NCBI GenBank assembly: GCA_005406025.1
Contig: BGZK01000007.1
Location: forward strand, 62,001 to 126,000
Direction: 5' to 3'
DNA length: 64,000 bases
Origin: Eumeta japonica
Taxonomy: Eukaryota; Arthropoda; Insecta; Lepidoptera; Psychidae
Shown: positions 48,440 to 60,893 of the stretch, piece by piece
How the letters are laid out: each line of letters begins with the position of its first letter
Numbering within the stretch: position 1 is the first letter of the stretch
Translations under genes and position numbers: made by a program
The notes under the pieces: model-generated
The model's database searches: none
Told to the model about the DNA's origin: nothing
The model's input: only the letters and a program-made list of their open reading frames with translations

Positions 48440-49710
48440 TAAATTTCGCACATTTTAAGTTGTTGAATCGTCATGGAACTTGGAAATTGTGTGTAATTCT
48501 GATGACAATACAATAATAATATACTACCATTGGAATGGTCTGATGATGCATACCGAGGGAAAGCACAAGAACAGATAACATTTCCTAACCGTATTTGGGC
48601 TTGTTGGAATCGTCTAAAGATGTAATCTAGCAATGAATCTGATTATAGAGCCGGAAGAAAAGTACTAGCACTTCATAAAAGAACAAGGTATACTAGCCGT
48701 GTCTGTGCTTCCTTTAATTGTCTTGAGATGCACTTTAACCATCACTGGCGTTCGGAGTCTGATGATGGAGCCGGAAATTTAACACGGGAACTCCATGACG
48801 GAACAACATTTTCTAGACCTGTTTGGGCTTGTTGAAATTAGACACTTGCTTGTGACATGCAGTAACATGCAGGACGTAACCTACCGCTGACCCTCGGATC
48901 TGTTCTTCCTCTATGTATTTTCGTCCAACGAAGTGAATATTCGAGAAAATTGACAGATATCAAACACCTAAGTAAGTATTATTTTTCAATTATTGAATAG
49001 CCAATTAATTAGTTATGATTTCTATGGACGATTCATATTAGTTAAGTATATCTTTAGGAAAATGCAAACAGTCCCAGGGTGTCAGAAGTGTTGCTCGTTG
49101 AAATTGCCTTGATATGCATTTTGACAATGACTGGTTTTGAGGGTGTGACGATCAAAATTAAAGGTTGGCCCTGCATTCATAACGGAAAAACGTATTCTAG
49201 TTACGTTTTGGTTTGTTGCAATTATCTTCAATTGCAATCTGAAAACATTAGCCATCAATGTTTTCAGATTCTGATGACAGATGCAGAAAGTTGTCATTGC
49301 AACTCTATAACGAAACAATGTATCCTAGCCTTGTTTGAGCTTGCTGCCATAATTTTGCGCTGAATTTTGGCCATGTTCGAGTTCCAGGGTTTGATGACAG
49401 GGCTGGAAGTTTGGCACAAGAACTTTATAACGAAACAACATATGCTAGTCATATTTATACTTGTTGGCGTTCTTTTGAGATGCACTTTGACTATGATTGA
49501 TTTGCACGGTTCCATGACAGAGTGGGAAGCTTCGCACTGGAGTCCATAACGGAACGATGTATTCTGGCCGCGTTGTTTGGACTTGTATCAATTGTCTTTA
49601 AATGTACTCCAGTCGTCAATAATTTCCAGATTCCAAATAACAGATTCAAATGGCAGGGATCGGAGTTCTATAACAGTTGAATGTATCCTAATCATGTTTG
49701 GGCTTTCTTA
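48440..49710 (+). repeat. tandem array, about 120-bp unit (copy 2)
   Basis: Degenerate units each carry 'gatgatggagccggaa', 'ctccataacggaac', 'tgtttgggcttgttg' and 'ttgagatgcactttga' in that order. In the second half these landmarks recur near 49,106, 49,228, 49,355, 49,475 and 49,595, about 120 bp apart. About three further units lie at 48,480-48,840, and 48,841-49,075 is non-unit sequence. The left edge mirrors the right edge of the array at 3.95-4.40 kb. Several short frames in here are by-products. Confidence 0.8.
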
Positions 49711-49982
49711 AATTTGCGCAATTGTGTTGTAAGTAGCATTGCTGTTTATATGGTCTACTGGGGGGGATGGTTTGGAGACAACCTGAGTTTAATAATCCTG
49801 TGCTTCCACCCAAACTATGGCGAGGACCGTGCTGAGGGCAGTAGTTGAAAATGTCATGAAGTAATCATCACCTTAGTATACTAGGCATAACCTTAGTGTA
49901 AATAGGCTTGCCCTTCTACAACCTTCTGTAGTGGGTTAGTTCACCATCAAAATTACAAAAACTTCGGAAGTTACACAATTTT
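49711..49982. other. intergenic DNA
   Basis: Nothing is supported. Confidence 0.45.
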
Positions 49983-50470
49983 TAGGATTCCGTAGTTAAC
50001 AAAGAAGCCGCGTTGCTTAGTTTCGTTATGTCTGTCCATCCGTCTATCTGTCCGTCTATTTGTCTGTTTGTCTGTCTGTCTGTCCGCGGCTTCGCCCACA
50101 GACTCTAAGTACTAGAATGAGGTATGGGTATACATATTAATCACATTGCCAAAGTAGTAGAACTAAAACCTGAAAAAAAAGTTTTTTAAAGGTACTTCTA
50201 CGCGTAAAGTGCAGATGAGTTTTTTCTTGTTTAGTCCATGGTGTGGAGTATTTTTGGATGGCATATTCAAAAACATTGCAGGACCATGAATACCATTTTT
50301 CAGTTTAGTCATCCGTTTGCGAAATATTATGCTTTAAAGTGCTATTTTTTATTAGAGTCAAGTATGTCACCCCTGCCAGGTAAATGGTTATTCTTGGATA
50401 CGTGAAAAAAAATTACGGTTGTAGTATACATAATGAATATAAAAGGAAAATCGCAGCTAAGTAGTCTTTA
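49983..50470 (+). mobile_element. repeat with a GATTCCGTAG start and a CTGT/CCGT run
   Basis: It opens 'aggattccgtagttaacaa', then 'gtttcgttatgtctgtcc' and about 60 bp of tgtctgtc/ccgtc repeats. This resembles another common lepidopteran repeat that starts 'gggttccgtagtcaac'. 'gtccgcggcttcgcccaca' within it is the reverse of a Helitron-like end and suggests nesting. Confidence 0.5.
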
Positions 50471-50900
50471 TAACTTAACGAGTACCTAACAATCGACTAA
50501 TTTACAAAATATACTTACTACTTGATGAAATAAAAAAAAATTAGTACAAATTTCATTGAATAGTACTTAGATGACGTGGTTGGTGGTGTGAAATAAGTAG
50601 TAAACATAAATTAATAAACTTATGTTTACTGCTGATAAAACAAAGTTTATTTGTAAAAACGCGCCTTTCATTTTTACGATAAGAAAATATCACGTCAAAT
50701 AGAAAGTTAATGTCAGTAAGAGAATGATTAAACATCGTAAATGTGGGTCGTACTTTTCCTTATTAAAAATCAGAGAACGTTCAGTAATCATTAATGTTTA
50801 TATCCAAATATATACTACCTACATGATTTTTCGCACATAAAGATAATAGCAAGAATTTAAATATAAATAAAGTATTAATTAAATAATATATTACTATTGG
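50471..50900. other. AT-rich intergenic DNA
   Basis: Nothing is supported. Confidence 0.5.
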
Positions 50901-50926
50901 CACGGATGCATTTCGATGCATCCGTG
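50901..50926. repeat. perfect 11-bp hairpin with TTCG loop
   Basis: cacggatgcat and atgcatccgtg pair exactly around a TTCG loop. In RNA a UUCG loop is exceptionally stable when closed by C-G. Here the closing pair is T-A. Confidence 0.95.
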
Positions 50927-51779
50927 TCTTGAGTAGCATATCAGATCAGACGATGATGATTTTGAGAGCATATAAATTCTTAGAGAGAAGTCTGCAGCGC
51001 TGGCGGGTGAAGCTCACGTGGCTCACTCACGTTTCCTATGAGGTTAATCAATGTTGTTATAAGTTGAGAATGAGTTGAGTTTCGATGTTGTTATAAGTAC
51101 GAGAGAAATCGTTTCATTACCGTGGACAAGAAAAGTAAGACACAAAAAACCGTTTATTCCTTGAAAAAATTATTTTGTTGTGTTATTATTGTGTATGTTA
51201 TACTTTGATGTTATTAATTTGTCTTATTTAAGTCCAGTAAACCAATTTTCTAAAAAAAATATTTCAATTTTTTCTGTATAAATTTGCCACTCCTTATTGT
51301 TTAGGCGTTGAATAATTAACAATTTATTAACTGTATAAGAAACTTTTATTTATATTAAATTTAAATTAAATTTCGTTATATTTCTCTATGTTTATACAAG
51401 GATAAATTTTGTAACCTCTTTGTCACCCTTAAGGACGGAATTTCATAAAAAATGCATATTTTATTAAGATATATATCAAGAAGAGCAAGTACTACATTTT
51501 AGATAAATCCAACGCCATATTTTTATATTTTTCATACAAATATGGTCCTCTTCCCTTAAAGATTGAATTAAAAAAAAACTCTTTTAAATGATACCTATAT
51601 AATAAAAAATGCCGTTCAAATTTCAAGTTTCTAGTTCCACCTTTTTAGACTACATACAACATGATGAGCCAATCGGGACTTTGCCTTTGGAATACTAGCT
51701 TACGTCCGCGACTCCTCTCACGTGGACTGATTTCTGCATTTTTTATGAAATGAGCTAGCTCTCTTTGAATCACAATCTC
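50927..51779. other. AT-rich intergenic DNA
   Basis: Nothing is supported. Confidence 0.45.
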
Positions 51780-52005
51780 AATACCTATCATGTTCTCGAT
51801 TTTAGCTCCGGTTCCATCATCTGTTTCGGTTTTAGTTTCAGTTAGTTGTTAATACAAATCTCAGTTTTTTTTCTAGATTTCGTTTCTAGTTCTATTTTCT
51901 ATTCGTTGGCAGTTCGCTCTCCATTTTGATTCCGACCTGCTTTCGATTCAATACTGTTCTCTTTCTCATCCGATTCTGATCCCTCTCAAACCCGATCATC
52001 GATTA
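51780..52005 (-). mobile_element. purine-rich module, minus orientation
   Basis: The minus strand is a purine-rich run of GGAATCGAAA and GGTCGGAATC-type words like those at 7.1, 10.2, 11.4, 25.4 and 27.8 kb. The ends are not clear. Confidence 0.4.
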
Positions 52006-54696
52006 CATAAATCTCACTAATCCATTAATAACGGAACATAATCGATGCAAAATAATATTCTTATTCTAGGTATGTCGCGTTCGTGATCGCTTGTTTACCT
52101 ACGTAAATGTAAAAATATGCTATATCGTTTTTATAAGTATGTAGTTAAATATTTATGGATGTATGTTTGTATATGTGTTCATTATTCACAAGAGTAAAAT
52201 TATTTATTACGTCACACTCGTGTTGGGTGAAAGAATGGATTTGTAGACGTGTCTAGAAGAAGGAGTATAATGAAGTAGTACGTTTTTTTGAACGGATTGT
52301 AATGAAACTTGGTGAATACAAAAAATATAATAAAAATAATCAAAATAAAATACAGCCCTTATTACTCACAGACAGTGTATGTAGCCTTTTCATTAAATTG
52401 TAACTTTTTTAGAAGCGATCAATGGTTCCACAGATTAAGCCATTACAGGTGTGTATAATTAAAACCTCTTAGTAGTCTAAATTAACAACATTATGAAACG
52501 AAATGTAATTTATCGTTGGATGAGAGAATGTACCATTTCGAAATTACTTGAACGATCAAAATCGCCTCAACGATCACTCGTCATCTCGTTTCAGCTTGTT
52601 CATTTCTCACGGCTTGTTACACGCAGTCTGGAGAAAGGCCCGCGATTTTGATATTTTAGCATAAGTTTACGCAACCGACTGGCATTGAGTGCATGCGCGC
52701 GCGCCGCGCACGTGTGATTGATGGGTTTTCGCTTAAAATAAATATTTTTAGACGCTCACTTTACGCTTTCTATATTTTATATGTATATATACTTTCACCG
52801 TAAGTACAATAAAAGAAAATAAAGGAATAAAAAGGTTTGCCAGTGTGTTTCAAAGTTTTTCTGTGCTACGAAATAATAACTTTTTCCACATTTTAATAAG
52901 TATGATTACAAAGATTTAATTTATAAAAATGAGTACTATTCTATTGACCCCATTGCAGCAAAAGCTGGTTCAGCCTAATTTAAAAGTAAAGTAAAGAAGA
53001 AGCATTGTGCAGTTTGAAAAAACTTTTTAAAAATGTGTAAGCTGTATATACAAAAAATGGTGCCTATTTTGTGTACTTGTCGTAAAAACCAAAAGAGTAT
53101 TATTGCTTATAACTTTTATTTGCCACATCTTGAATTTTTCATTTAAAAGCCCGATTATTTCAATAACGAGAAAATAATACTTTTCTCGTTATTTAACAGT
53201 TTTTAAAACAGAGAAAAATATTGATTTTCATCATGTACGTCAGTTACACACACAAATTTGATGAAATTTGCAGAGTTAAATAATTTTCTGGAAAAATTCG
53301 TACTTTCTGAAAGAAGTTGCAGAAAAAAACCAATGTTTTTTTTTATAACGCGCTCTAAGTTAAAAAAAAACATTTAGAATTTTAATATTTTTGGAGTTTG
53401 ACTCATATGTAATTCGTGTTTTCTAAAGTGTAACGTAAAGCCCATTACTTTTCTAATGGAGTAGCATACTCACAAAATTAAATACGTGACAAGATTTTAA
53501 TGCAAATTTTACGAAAACACAGATAGTTTTGAACCACTAAAAATCGTTAAATCTACATGGAAGTTAAATGTGAAGGCACTGATACCACCCATCATACTGT
53601 TCCGGTTCGTCCGTCCCCCTTCTTATATCGTGCGTATTAAAATTAATTTTCCTTTGTATGCCTGTCACCTATGAGTGCCTAAACCATTCATATTAATGCG
53701 ATTAAACTCTGTTTAAATGTTGTATTGTCCAGGAAGGTACTTGACAAAACAAGTCTTTGTCCGTGTATTTGTACACTAGCACCGAATCACTAAACCGATT
53801 CTAAAAATTCCTTCTCGATTAAAAAGTTACGCTATCTCTGAGAAAAATAGGATACTAATATATGCCATTGGCTTTATCCACGTATTTATATAATCAAATC
53901 TATTTAAAAAAAAAAGTTTTACTCATAGACGCTAAATCATCACCGAGTAATATGCTACATATTAAAAAAATTCCCATACTTGCATTTGCACTCGGTTTCG
54001 TCCAAATTGGAATTGCGACCGATACAGGATTTAGAATTGAAATCAGGACAGGAAGCAACAAAGACCGTTAAGATAAGATATTATACAACCGATAATTGGC
54101 CGTTATGTTTGTCGTGTGTGGCTCATGGAAAAGTCTTTATTTCAATAAAAACCTGGGGTCTGCTGGATTCATTTCGATTCTTAATTGACTATCGTTACAT
54201 TGAAATGTTGAGATTTTTGTACAACAATGTTACTATATCGGTCCGAGTACGGTATGAAAGGACAAAACCGATCCAACTATAGTGAGGTGTGAGGTATGAA
54301 AATGTAATATTAAGCAAAATGCTCGGAGACTCCAGTAGAAGTTCTCAAACAGTGGATCTAAAAATGAAAATGAACAAGATAAAAATTATGTCGAATACCC
54401 ACATATCCCCACATTATATGTAAATGGGGATAAATGTATCCTCATTTCAGTGATAGTTGAGAATTATTCAATCGAAGTTGTAGACTAATACAACACAATC
54501 TTCTTGATTGGACAATTTGGAACAAATTGTCCAACCAAGTAAATCTAACTTCAATAAAGAGGTTATACAAAGAATTAAATTTGGTTGCATAGCATTTGGG
54601 AGATGACGTGGCATCGTCAAGATCAATATATGTGAGTACCTAAATGTAAAAATCTTTGAATAGAGCTTGGTGCAAGTGATTATATACAAATTCAGA
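52006..54696. other. intergenic DNA
   Basis: It is mostly AT-rich. A patch at 52,680-52,730 contains a run of GC/CG dinucleotides with gcgcacg/cgcgcgc and might be promoter DNA. No gene is supported. Confidence 0.4.
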
Positions 54697-55105
54697 CTTC
54701 AAATTCAAAATACCTTTATTCTGTAGGTAATAATATAATACTTGAAATACCTCATAGCAATGAAAGAATTTGGAGTATTTTAAAATAACAACTTTTTTAA
54801 ATTTCTATTCGTTCACAAAGCAGTTATGTCTCAAGAAGAATGAGCAAGAAACTTGAGGATAGCTCTTTTCAAACCAAAATTATGTGTAATTGCAATGATA
54901 TATAAAAATATTGCAAGAAAAGCAAACCTGTAGGGAATTGAGCTGGTTATGTCCATTTATCCTCTAAATATTCATGGATTGCATAAGGTTCTATTTTACA
55001 AAGCGTTTGCTTAATAAAGACTTTAAATCTGTGTAAGGTTAAATTTTATATTCTCAGGATTTTATTGAACATGCGCATACAGAACCCCTTAATGAATTTG
55101 CCGTG
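54697..55105 (-). mobile_element. LINE 3' end, minus orientation
   Basis: Minus-strand frames give a C-terminal retrotransposon tail (KGFCMRMFNKI, then RFKVFIKQTL, then IHEYLEDKW) interrupted by a stop. The 3' tail is in 'ttttgaatttg'. It shares the tail with copies at 56.7 and 61.9 kb, probably a CR1/jockey-like family. Confidence 0.7.
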
Positions 55106-55254
55106 TAAACACACATAAACATAATATGTGAATGTCGAAGGAGGTTTCTTATTGTTGGTAATATAAACAAACTAAAAGTCAACGAAACTGCTAAGAAAAT
55201 GGCCCTATCCCTCGTTTTAGTTTTTATTCCGCAGTGAAATAAACGAAGAAAATC

Positions 55255-55510
55255 GCATAAGAACGAGACGAATCGACATAGCTCATACAATGGGTAAGTC
55301 ACATCGATCGGTAGAATTGGTAACCGCTGGGTAAGAAGGATTTTTAAGTGGCGATCACGGACTGGACGTGGTAACGTGGCACGCCCTCGCACTAGGTGGA
55401 TTGAGGACCCGGTCAGGGTCACGGGTTATTGTTGGTTGCAAAAGGCTCAAGATCGTACTTTGTCCAAATCTGGAGGGAAAGCCTATGTCCTGCAAAGGAC
55501 GACTAATGAT
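55255..55510 (+). pseudogene. LINE ORF2 C-terminal fragment (RTE-like)
   Basis: The plus-strand frame contains KWRSRTGRGNVARPRTRW and 'WLQKAQDRTLSK', then 'GGKAYVLQRT'. This is the 'W(R/K)PRTGRR..RP..RW.DD...A.DR..W...GEAYVQQWT' tail found at the C-terminus of many insect LINE proteins. The catalytic reverse-transcriptase portion is absent. The open frame continues a short way past the usual end. Confidence 0.75.
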
Positions 55511-55685
55511 TCAAGCGAAGCGAACGTGGTTACCCACAAGAGGAATTATCGCCTAATAATAAATAAAATGTCAAATAGGTTGAAATACTTTTAATATTTA
55601 CGTTTTTCATTCGCTTTTGAAGTATTATTTTTCGATGTGGTTCCAGTTATTTTATCCGTAGAGTAATTTAAAGCAGAGCTTGAAG
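55511..55685. other. AT-rich spacer
   Basis: Nothing is supported. Confidence 0.5.
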
Positions 55686-56455
55686 CATATAGTTTTGTAC
55701 GAAGGATACCGAAAATTATTAAAGTAATACCTATCGATAACCTAAGAACTCACTACTCGTATGTATGTACGAATAGGGGGTTGCTATATGATGCAAAAAT
55801 AAAATATTAATTAAATACAATAAAAAAATATAAAAACATATTTTTTTCATTTATTAGAAAGTGCTTTCTGTGTACAGAAAGCCTTAGCTGTCTATGCACA
55901 GATAGCACTTTCTAACAGAACAAAATGTTCGATCTTGTAAATGATTTTAATCGGACTTTTTGTAACATGTAACACAATGTTCGTGTGGATGATTTTAAAA
56001 GCACTTGTTCATTATTAAGTACTTATTACACTAAAAAAATAGAATGTTAATATGTTGGGGATTACGTTCAATAAAAAATTAGTGTTCGTCGTTAAATATT
56101 TATATTACAACAAAAATTATTCTATTGTATAGATGCACCTTTATGCATGCTGGTTATTAGTCAGTATATAGGTTAAAATTCTCGATTCAGAAAAGTAAAA
56201 CATAACTTCTAGACACTTAATGAACTCGACATATTGTGCTACTAGCCCTGTTGCCTTTATAGCCCCTATTTTTATGTGCACAGAGAGCACTTTCTAAAAA
56301 AATCATAAAAAATCACGTATTTATATTTTTTATTTTCTTTTTACAACGGGCAGCAACCCTCTATTCGTAAAAAGGTAAGAAGAGGGTTGTTAGATTGTCG
56401 ACATGTAGTACTTTAATAATTTTCGGCATCCTTCTTGCAAAACTATAATATGTGT
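55686..56455. mobile_element. foldback element with long terminal inverted repeats
   Basis: The left arm (from about 55,686 'catatagttttgtacgaagg' through 'ccgaaaattattaaagta', 'tacgaatagggggttgct' to 'ttagaaagtgctttctgtg' at 55,854) is matched in inverse order on the right arm. There 'cacagagagcactttctaa' lies at 56,279-56,297, 'agcaaccctctattcgta' near 56,351, and 'tactttaataattttcgg' near 56,408. The arms are about 180-200 bp with gaps. A second inward copy of the AGCACTTTCTAA word makes a local hairpin at 55,854-55,915. There is no coding capacity. Confidence 0.75.
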
Positions 56456-56734
56456 TACTAGCTCCGTTTTATTAAAAAAGTATTCTAGGGATAGAGTAAC
56501 CTGGACCACATCGACATGATATCAATTGTAACGAAATGTTCGGTTGTGTGCACCGGGCTTAGAAACGTGTTAGTCAAGTGACCTAATCGAGCATGCCGCA
56601 GTAGTGACCGACTGGCGCGGGCGTCACGAAATCAAATTTGACTTTGGTGCGAGTTCATTATTTTTCGCATTGAAAACATGTTTTCGACCGCTTAACCCGT
56701 TTTCAATAAAAGTACAGGGCATACCGTTAATTAT
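56456..56734. other. intergenic DNA
   Basis: Nothing is supported. Confidence 0.45.
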
Positions 56735-58370
56735 AAAGATTCAAATTCAAATTCAAAAATCTCTTTTTGTCAAAGTTATGCATAACTCATAAAATGCGTC
56801 ATTATAATGTGAATTTACCATTATAGTATAAAACTACTGGTTCTAAAGACAGTTTTCCCTCAAGAAGGAGCAAGAAACTTGAGTGTAGCTCTCTTAAAAT
56901 TGAACAATTACAATGAAAAACAGAAAGATGTAGTTCGATGAGAACTTGAGCTGGTTATGTCCATGGATTTTTATTTTCAAAATAATCAGAAATTTTGTAA
57001 CATTTTTCTTTATCAATTAATTGTTTAATAATGATCCTTAATTTACTTAAGGGTCAGTTTTGAATATCTACTGAGACTTATTGAACAAGCACACACAGAG
57101 TCCCTTAAATGTGCTGGTGACTTTGTGTGGTCTACTAACAGATTGATAGAGTTTGTTTTGTATTTCTCATATTGAAATTATGTCAATTACTATTTTTCTC
57201 CATCATTTCTATATTGTATTTAACATGTATTAAATTTTCTTATATAAAATGAGATGCCAAACTTAAGATTTTAATTTCTTTCCATTTATTCCTATTATGT
57301 ACTTGGGGTCTTAGTCTGTACATCGCCCGTGTGGCTCATTTCTGCAGTGCAAAAAAATCTATACACGTCTGTTGCATGTCTCCAGAGCAAAATGCCGTAA
57401 GACATCAGGCTGTGGAAACAAGCAACCTAGCTTGAAACTTTCTGCATCTGTTAAATTTCGTATCTTATTAACTTCATATGCAACAAAGCCATGCCTTTAC
57501 GTCGGTTTACTAATGTGAAGACCCATTACATAGAGTAATTAATATCTAGAAATGTAACAGTATAAATAAAATCTAAATCCTAGTCTTGTACTAAAACAGT
57601 TCCGGTTTTATGGCGCACACTTGGAAGTGTGAATTATATACACTTCGTTTTCCTTTCAGTCAGAAGTAGGCAACAATAAACTATTACTGTACTTTCGAAA
57701 TAGAAATGTACACATCATTATAAGCGAGCAGTTATCTTTTGACTTTAAATGACAATGTTATGTCATTTGAATACTCATGAATAATGTGTGAAGATGCAAG
57801 GCCAGTTAAATCGTCTATATAGAATAAAAAGAGAAATGGACCAAGAATTGATTCCTGTGGTAATCCTATAGCGGATGACAGACACAAACAATCTCTTGCC
57901 ATTGATATCAACACTCTGTGCCCTGTTTCTTAAATAAGATTTCAGAAGATCGAGTACCGCGCCCGTCAATTCGTAACGACGCAGTTTCACGTTCAAAATT
58001 TCTTGATTTATGCAACTGAAAGTATTGGAAAAATCTCAGAATACTCACACTGCATTCTGGGAATCCTCCCAGGCTCCAAAAATATGTTGAATAAGCTGAA
58101 CGCTGGCGTAAATTATTGAACGACTTCGGTTAAATCTGAGATGTTTTTTAGATATTGAATTATTAGTATGTAAATGGGCTAGTAATTGATTTAAGATTAA
58201 CTTTTCAAAAATTTCACTTACTGTTGGCAGTATAAATTAATGTAACTTTAGGTCTATATTAGGCTTAAAGGTCATGGAGTTTGATTTGTTGCCGTTTTTA
58301 AAAGGCGGGATAGAGCTATGAGTATGGTATCAAGAAAGCATTATTGACAGGGCTAGAATTTAGCAAAATA
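56735..58370 (-). pseudogene. LINE fragment with reverse-transcriptase domain
   Basis: Reading the minus strand from about 58,370, fragments of a non-LTR reverse transcriptase appear in order. They are 'ILPTVSEIFEKLIL', then 'SIIYASVQLIQHIF' with 'GAWEDSQNA', 'INQEILNVKLRRYELTGAV', 'LLKSYLRNRAQSVDINGKR', and 'GLPQESILGPFLFLFYIDDL'. The catalytic Y-A/x-D-D position reads EYSNDIT, so the box is altered. Several stops and frameshifts break the frame. The downstream part to 56,735 is the 3' end with a TTTGAATTTGAA tail, shared with 54.7 and 61.9 kb. It is probably a CR1/jockey-type element and inactive. Confidence 0.85.
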
Positions 58371-59160
58371 TTTTTCTTGGAAAATGTTAATAACATACTT
58401 AAAATTAGGGACTTGTTTTATAAAATTTGAAATTTCTCAAAAACGAAATCTTATTAAAATTTCGACAATGCCACTTTTGAGTATTAAGTTACACATCGTT
58501 TGAGTCTGTAATCATAAAAAATCGGTGGGTATTTAAAGGTGCTTTTGTGGTCCCTTACGAAGGTACTTTTAAAAAAGAAATTTAAAATCAGAATAAACTA
58601 GCGTACGATTTTATAAGAGGGTACCTATGATATATTTAAGAGAAGTCCATTATGCGTATAACTTTCGTTTTAACAAAAAGTTTTCATTTTTGAGAAAATG
58701 ACATCGCCCATTTGATGCGCTTTGCATAATAGGTAGCGCTCTAAATTAGCTCTTAGAACAGCATGGCAGTTATCATAGTTTCTGTTAAATATTAACATAA
58801 TAATAATATTTTTAATATAGAAAATGTTTTTTTGATTGCCTCTGTAGGGGCCCCGTTTGCAGTGAAAATGCAAATTAATTTTGGTGTCGTGAATTCTAAA
58901 TTACAGAAGGTGACTATTAATAAGGACCACTTGAAGGTGAAAAAAATTGTCAAAATCGCAAAAATCTCTAAAAATTGATTTATGTGAAATGAATGGGTAT
59001 TTAGAGAGTTTCCAAAGGATACTCTAAACCAATTTAGATATTTCATTTTCAAGGTTGCTATTATGTATTGAAGAGTGATTCAGTATCTAAAGTGCTCTTT
59101 AGAATTTTTAGAAAAAACTGAAAATTTTTGGAATCATGAATTGTCTTAAAATCGGTTGTA
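58371..59160. other. intergenic DNA containing a dispersed repeat, copy 2
   Basis: 58,850-58,930 matches 47,905-48,000 ('gcagtgaaaatgcaaatta', 'ggtgtcgtgaattctaaatt'). The rest is AT-rich with nothing supported. Confidence 0.6.
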
Positions 59161-59195
59161 TCAAAATTTACGACTTGCGTAGTCGTAAATTTTGA
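59161..59195. repeat. perfect 15-bp hairpin
   Basis: tcaaaatttacgact and agtcgtaaattttga flank the 5-nt loop tgcgt. It is isolated, with no recognised element around it. Confidence 0.95.
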
Positions 59196-60094
59196 AGTGT
59201 ATTATGGAGAAAATACAATCGACCGCAGCGCACGTTGTGGAAAAGTGGGAAGATTATCGGGAAGCCTTTTATCAAAGGCTTCACTTTTGAATATATTTAT
59301 GTAAAGATTCAGTATAATTGTCAATATTTTCGGAATGAGGCGCAACGTACATTATTGGGAATTGAAAGATAATGTACAAATAAATTATTAAATAAAAGTT
59401 GATTTATCCGAGACATCTTTAGAAAAATATATCAGGGCACATTGGTTACGCGAAACGGTTAGGTCTTACGGAACTCCAGCTTCAAATATATTGTGGTGAA
59501 TGTTACAAAATTTTAGCCTCTGCTATAACGAGATTATTTTTTTGGGAAAACTTTCAAGATAAAAATTTTACAAGCAAATATGTTATCCGTAATTGTCATT
59601 TATTAGATTAGTATTATTTAACAGTGGTAGAGTAATGCTGTGGTCAGACATGGCTTCAGTACGAAAATAGGCCCTCTCGATCGGTGAGATAGCACTCTCT
59701 CGCAGAATACTAACGTGAAATAGCAGCTTCCGCCGTTGCCCTTCGCTCAATGAGAGAAACCCGCTCCTTTTCATCGCCCTATTTTCCCTTCATGATTTCA
59801 CTCTCCCTCTATTACCTCATTTCTTCCTTTATCAGATATCCAATTGCTACTTTTGTGAGCTGCCGGGGTCTCGAGTGTACATGGGTAGCTGTGATCACTT
59901 ACTATCTGATAACTCGTATGTTTGTTTGCCTCTCGAAAATGATATAAAAAACATTCAATACAAAAATTCTCGCGAATACTAAAAACTTAAATTTTTACAT
60001 TTGAATAGATATTTTTTAGGCATTCTTAAACATATGATTTTCATTTTTAAAATTAGGAACGATTTTTTATTTTAATCCTTTTATTTATTTAATT
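59196..60094. other. intergenic DNA
   Basis: A moderately GC-rich part at 59,640-59,770 has no exon structure. Confidence 0.45.
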
Positions 60095-60330
60095 CATTTT
60101 CAATGTATCTGTTGATCGTGTAGAGTACGAGATATGTGAATTTTCCTGTATTTTTCTATTATATTTACCTATTAATTTTTTTGATTTACGTTCCATTTTA
60201 TACAATTATAATAAAAGCAAATGGTCATGAACTGTAGAGGTTCCGTTCCGTTCAAGTTCTGTATTCACGCAGGGTTGAAACAATTCTCTCTATCCCTTCT
60301 ACTCGTAACTCACTCCTCTGAATTATAGCA
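60095..60330 (-). mobile_element. LINE-associated repeat, second copy of 62,285-62,475
   Basis: 'acgagatatgtgaattttcc', 'tgatttacgttccatttta', 'gaggttccgttccgtt' and 'ctactcgtaact' occur in the same order as at 62.3-62.5 kb. In the other copy this block continues directly into LINE coding remnants. Confidence 0.75.
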
Positions 60331-60893
60331 AATAAAATATATCAACAATATGAAATGGTGAACGTATATTAAGTTTTAGAACGTATATTATAATTATAAA
60401 TTATTTCTAAAATGTCTTAGCTAAGTTATAGACGTACTCGATTTTAGCCCGATTTACGTATTACGCACTGTTTTAGTACAGTTCTATTTTATTTTAGAAT
60501 TTTTAGAAAGATACTTCTAATCTTTAGATCCATGTCTGTTCCTTTAGCGTTGAGGAAGTCGTGTATATTTTTTTAACTCAACAGTATGTTCTGAAATATT
60601 TATTACATTTGGGAAAACCGTACCTTCCATTAAAATATCAGAAATGTGTACATAAACTGTATAAACAATCGTAACAGTTTATTTAATAAAAAAAATTAAA
60701 TTTACTATCGCTAAATATATACACAAAAATGCACGTAAATTTTGGTGCGCAAATATAATATTTTATGTATAAACATACAGAATAAACATCGTCACTCGCA
60801 ACGCAATTTTATGCGTTGTTCATTACATTTTTGTGACAACATTATAATTGGCGGTACGCGGCCCACGGAGAAAGCATCGACATCCCACCCACT
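60331..60893. other. AT-rich DNA, possible 3' UTR
   Basis: On the minus strand AATAAA occurs near 60,685 (TTTATT on plus), about 200 nt beyond the candidate terminal exon's stop. Otherwise nothing is supported. Confidence 0.35.

Noticed and set aside
49079..49549. Several 60-94-codon frames
   Set aside because: They lie within the 120-bp tandem array and simply follow its units.
55054..55422. 122-codon minus-strand frame
   Set aside because: It spans the end of one LINE fragment and the antisense of another, so it is not a gene.
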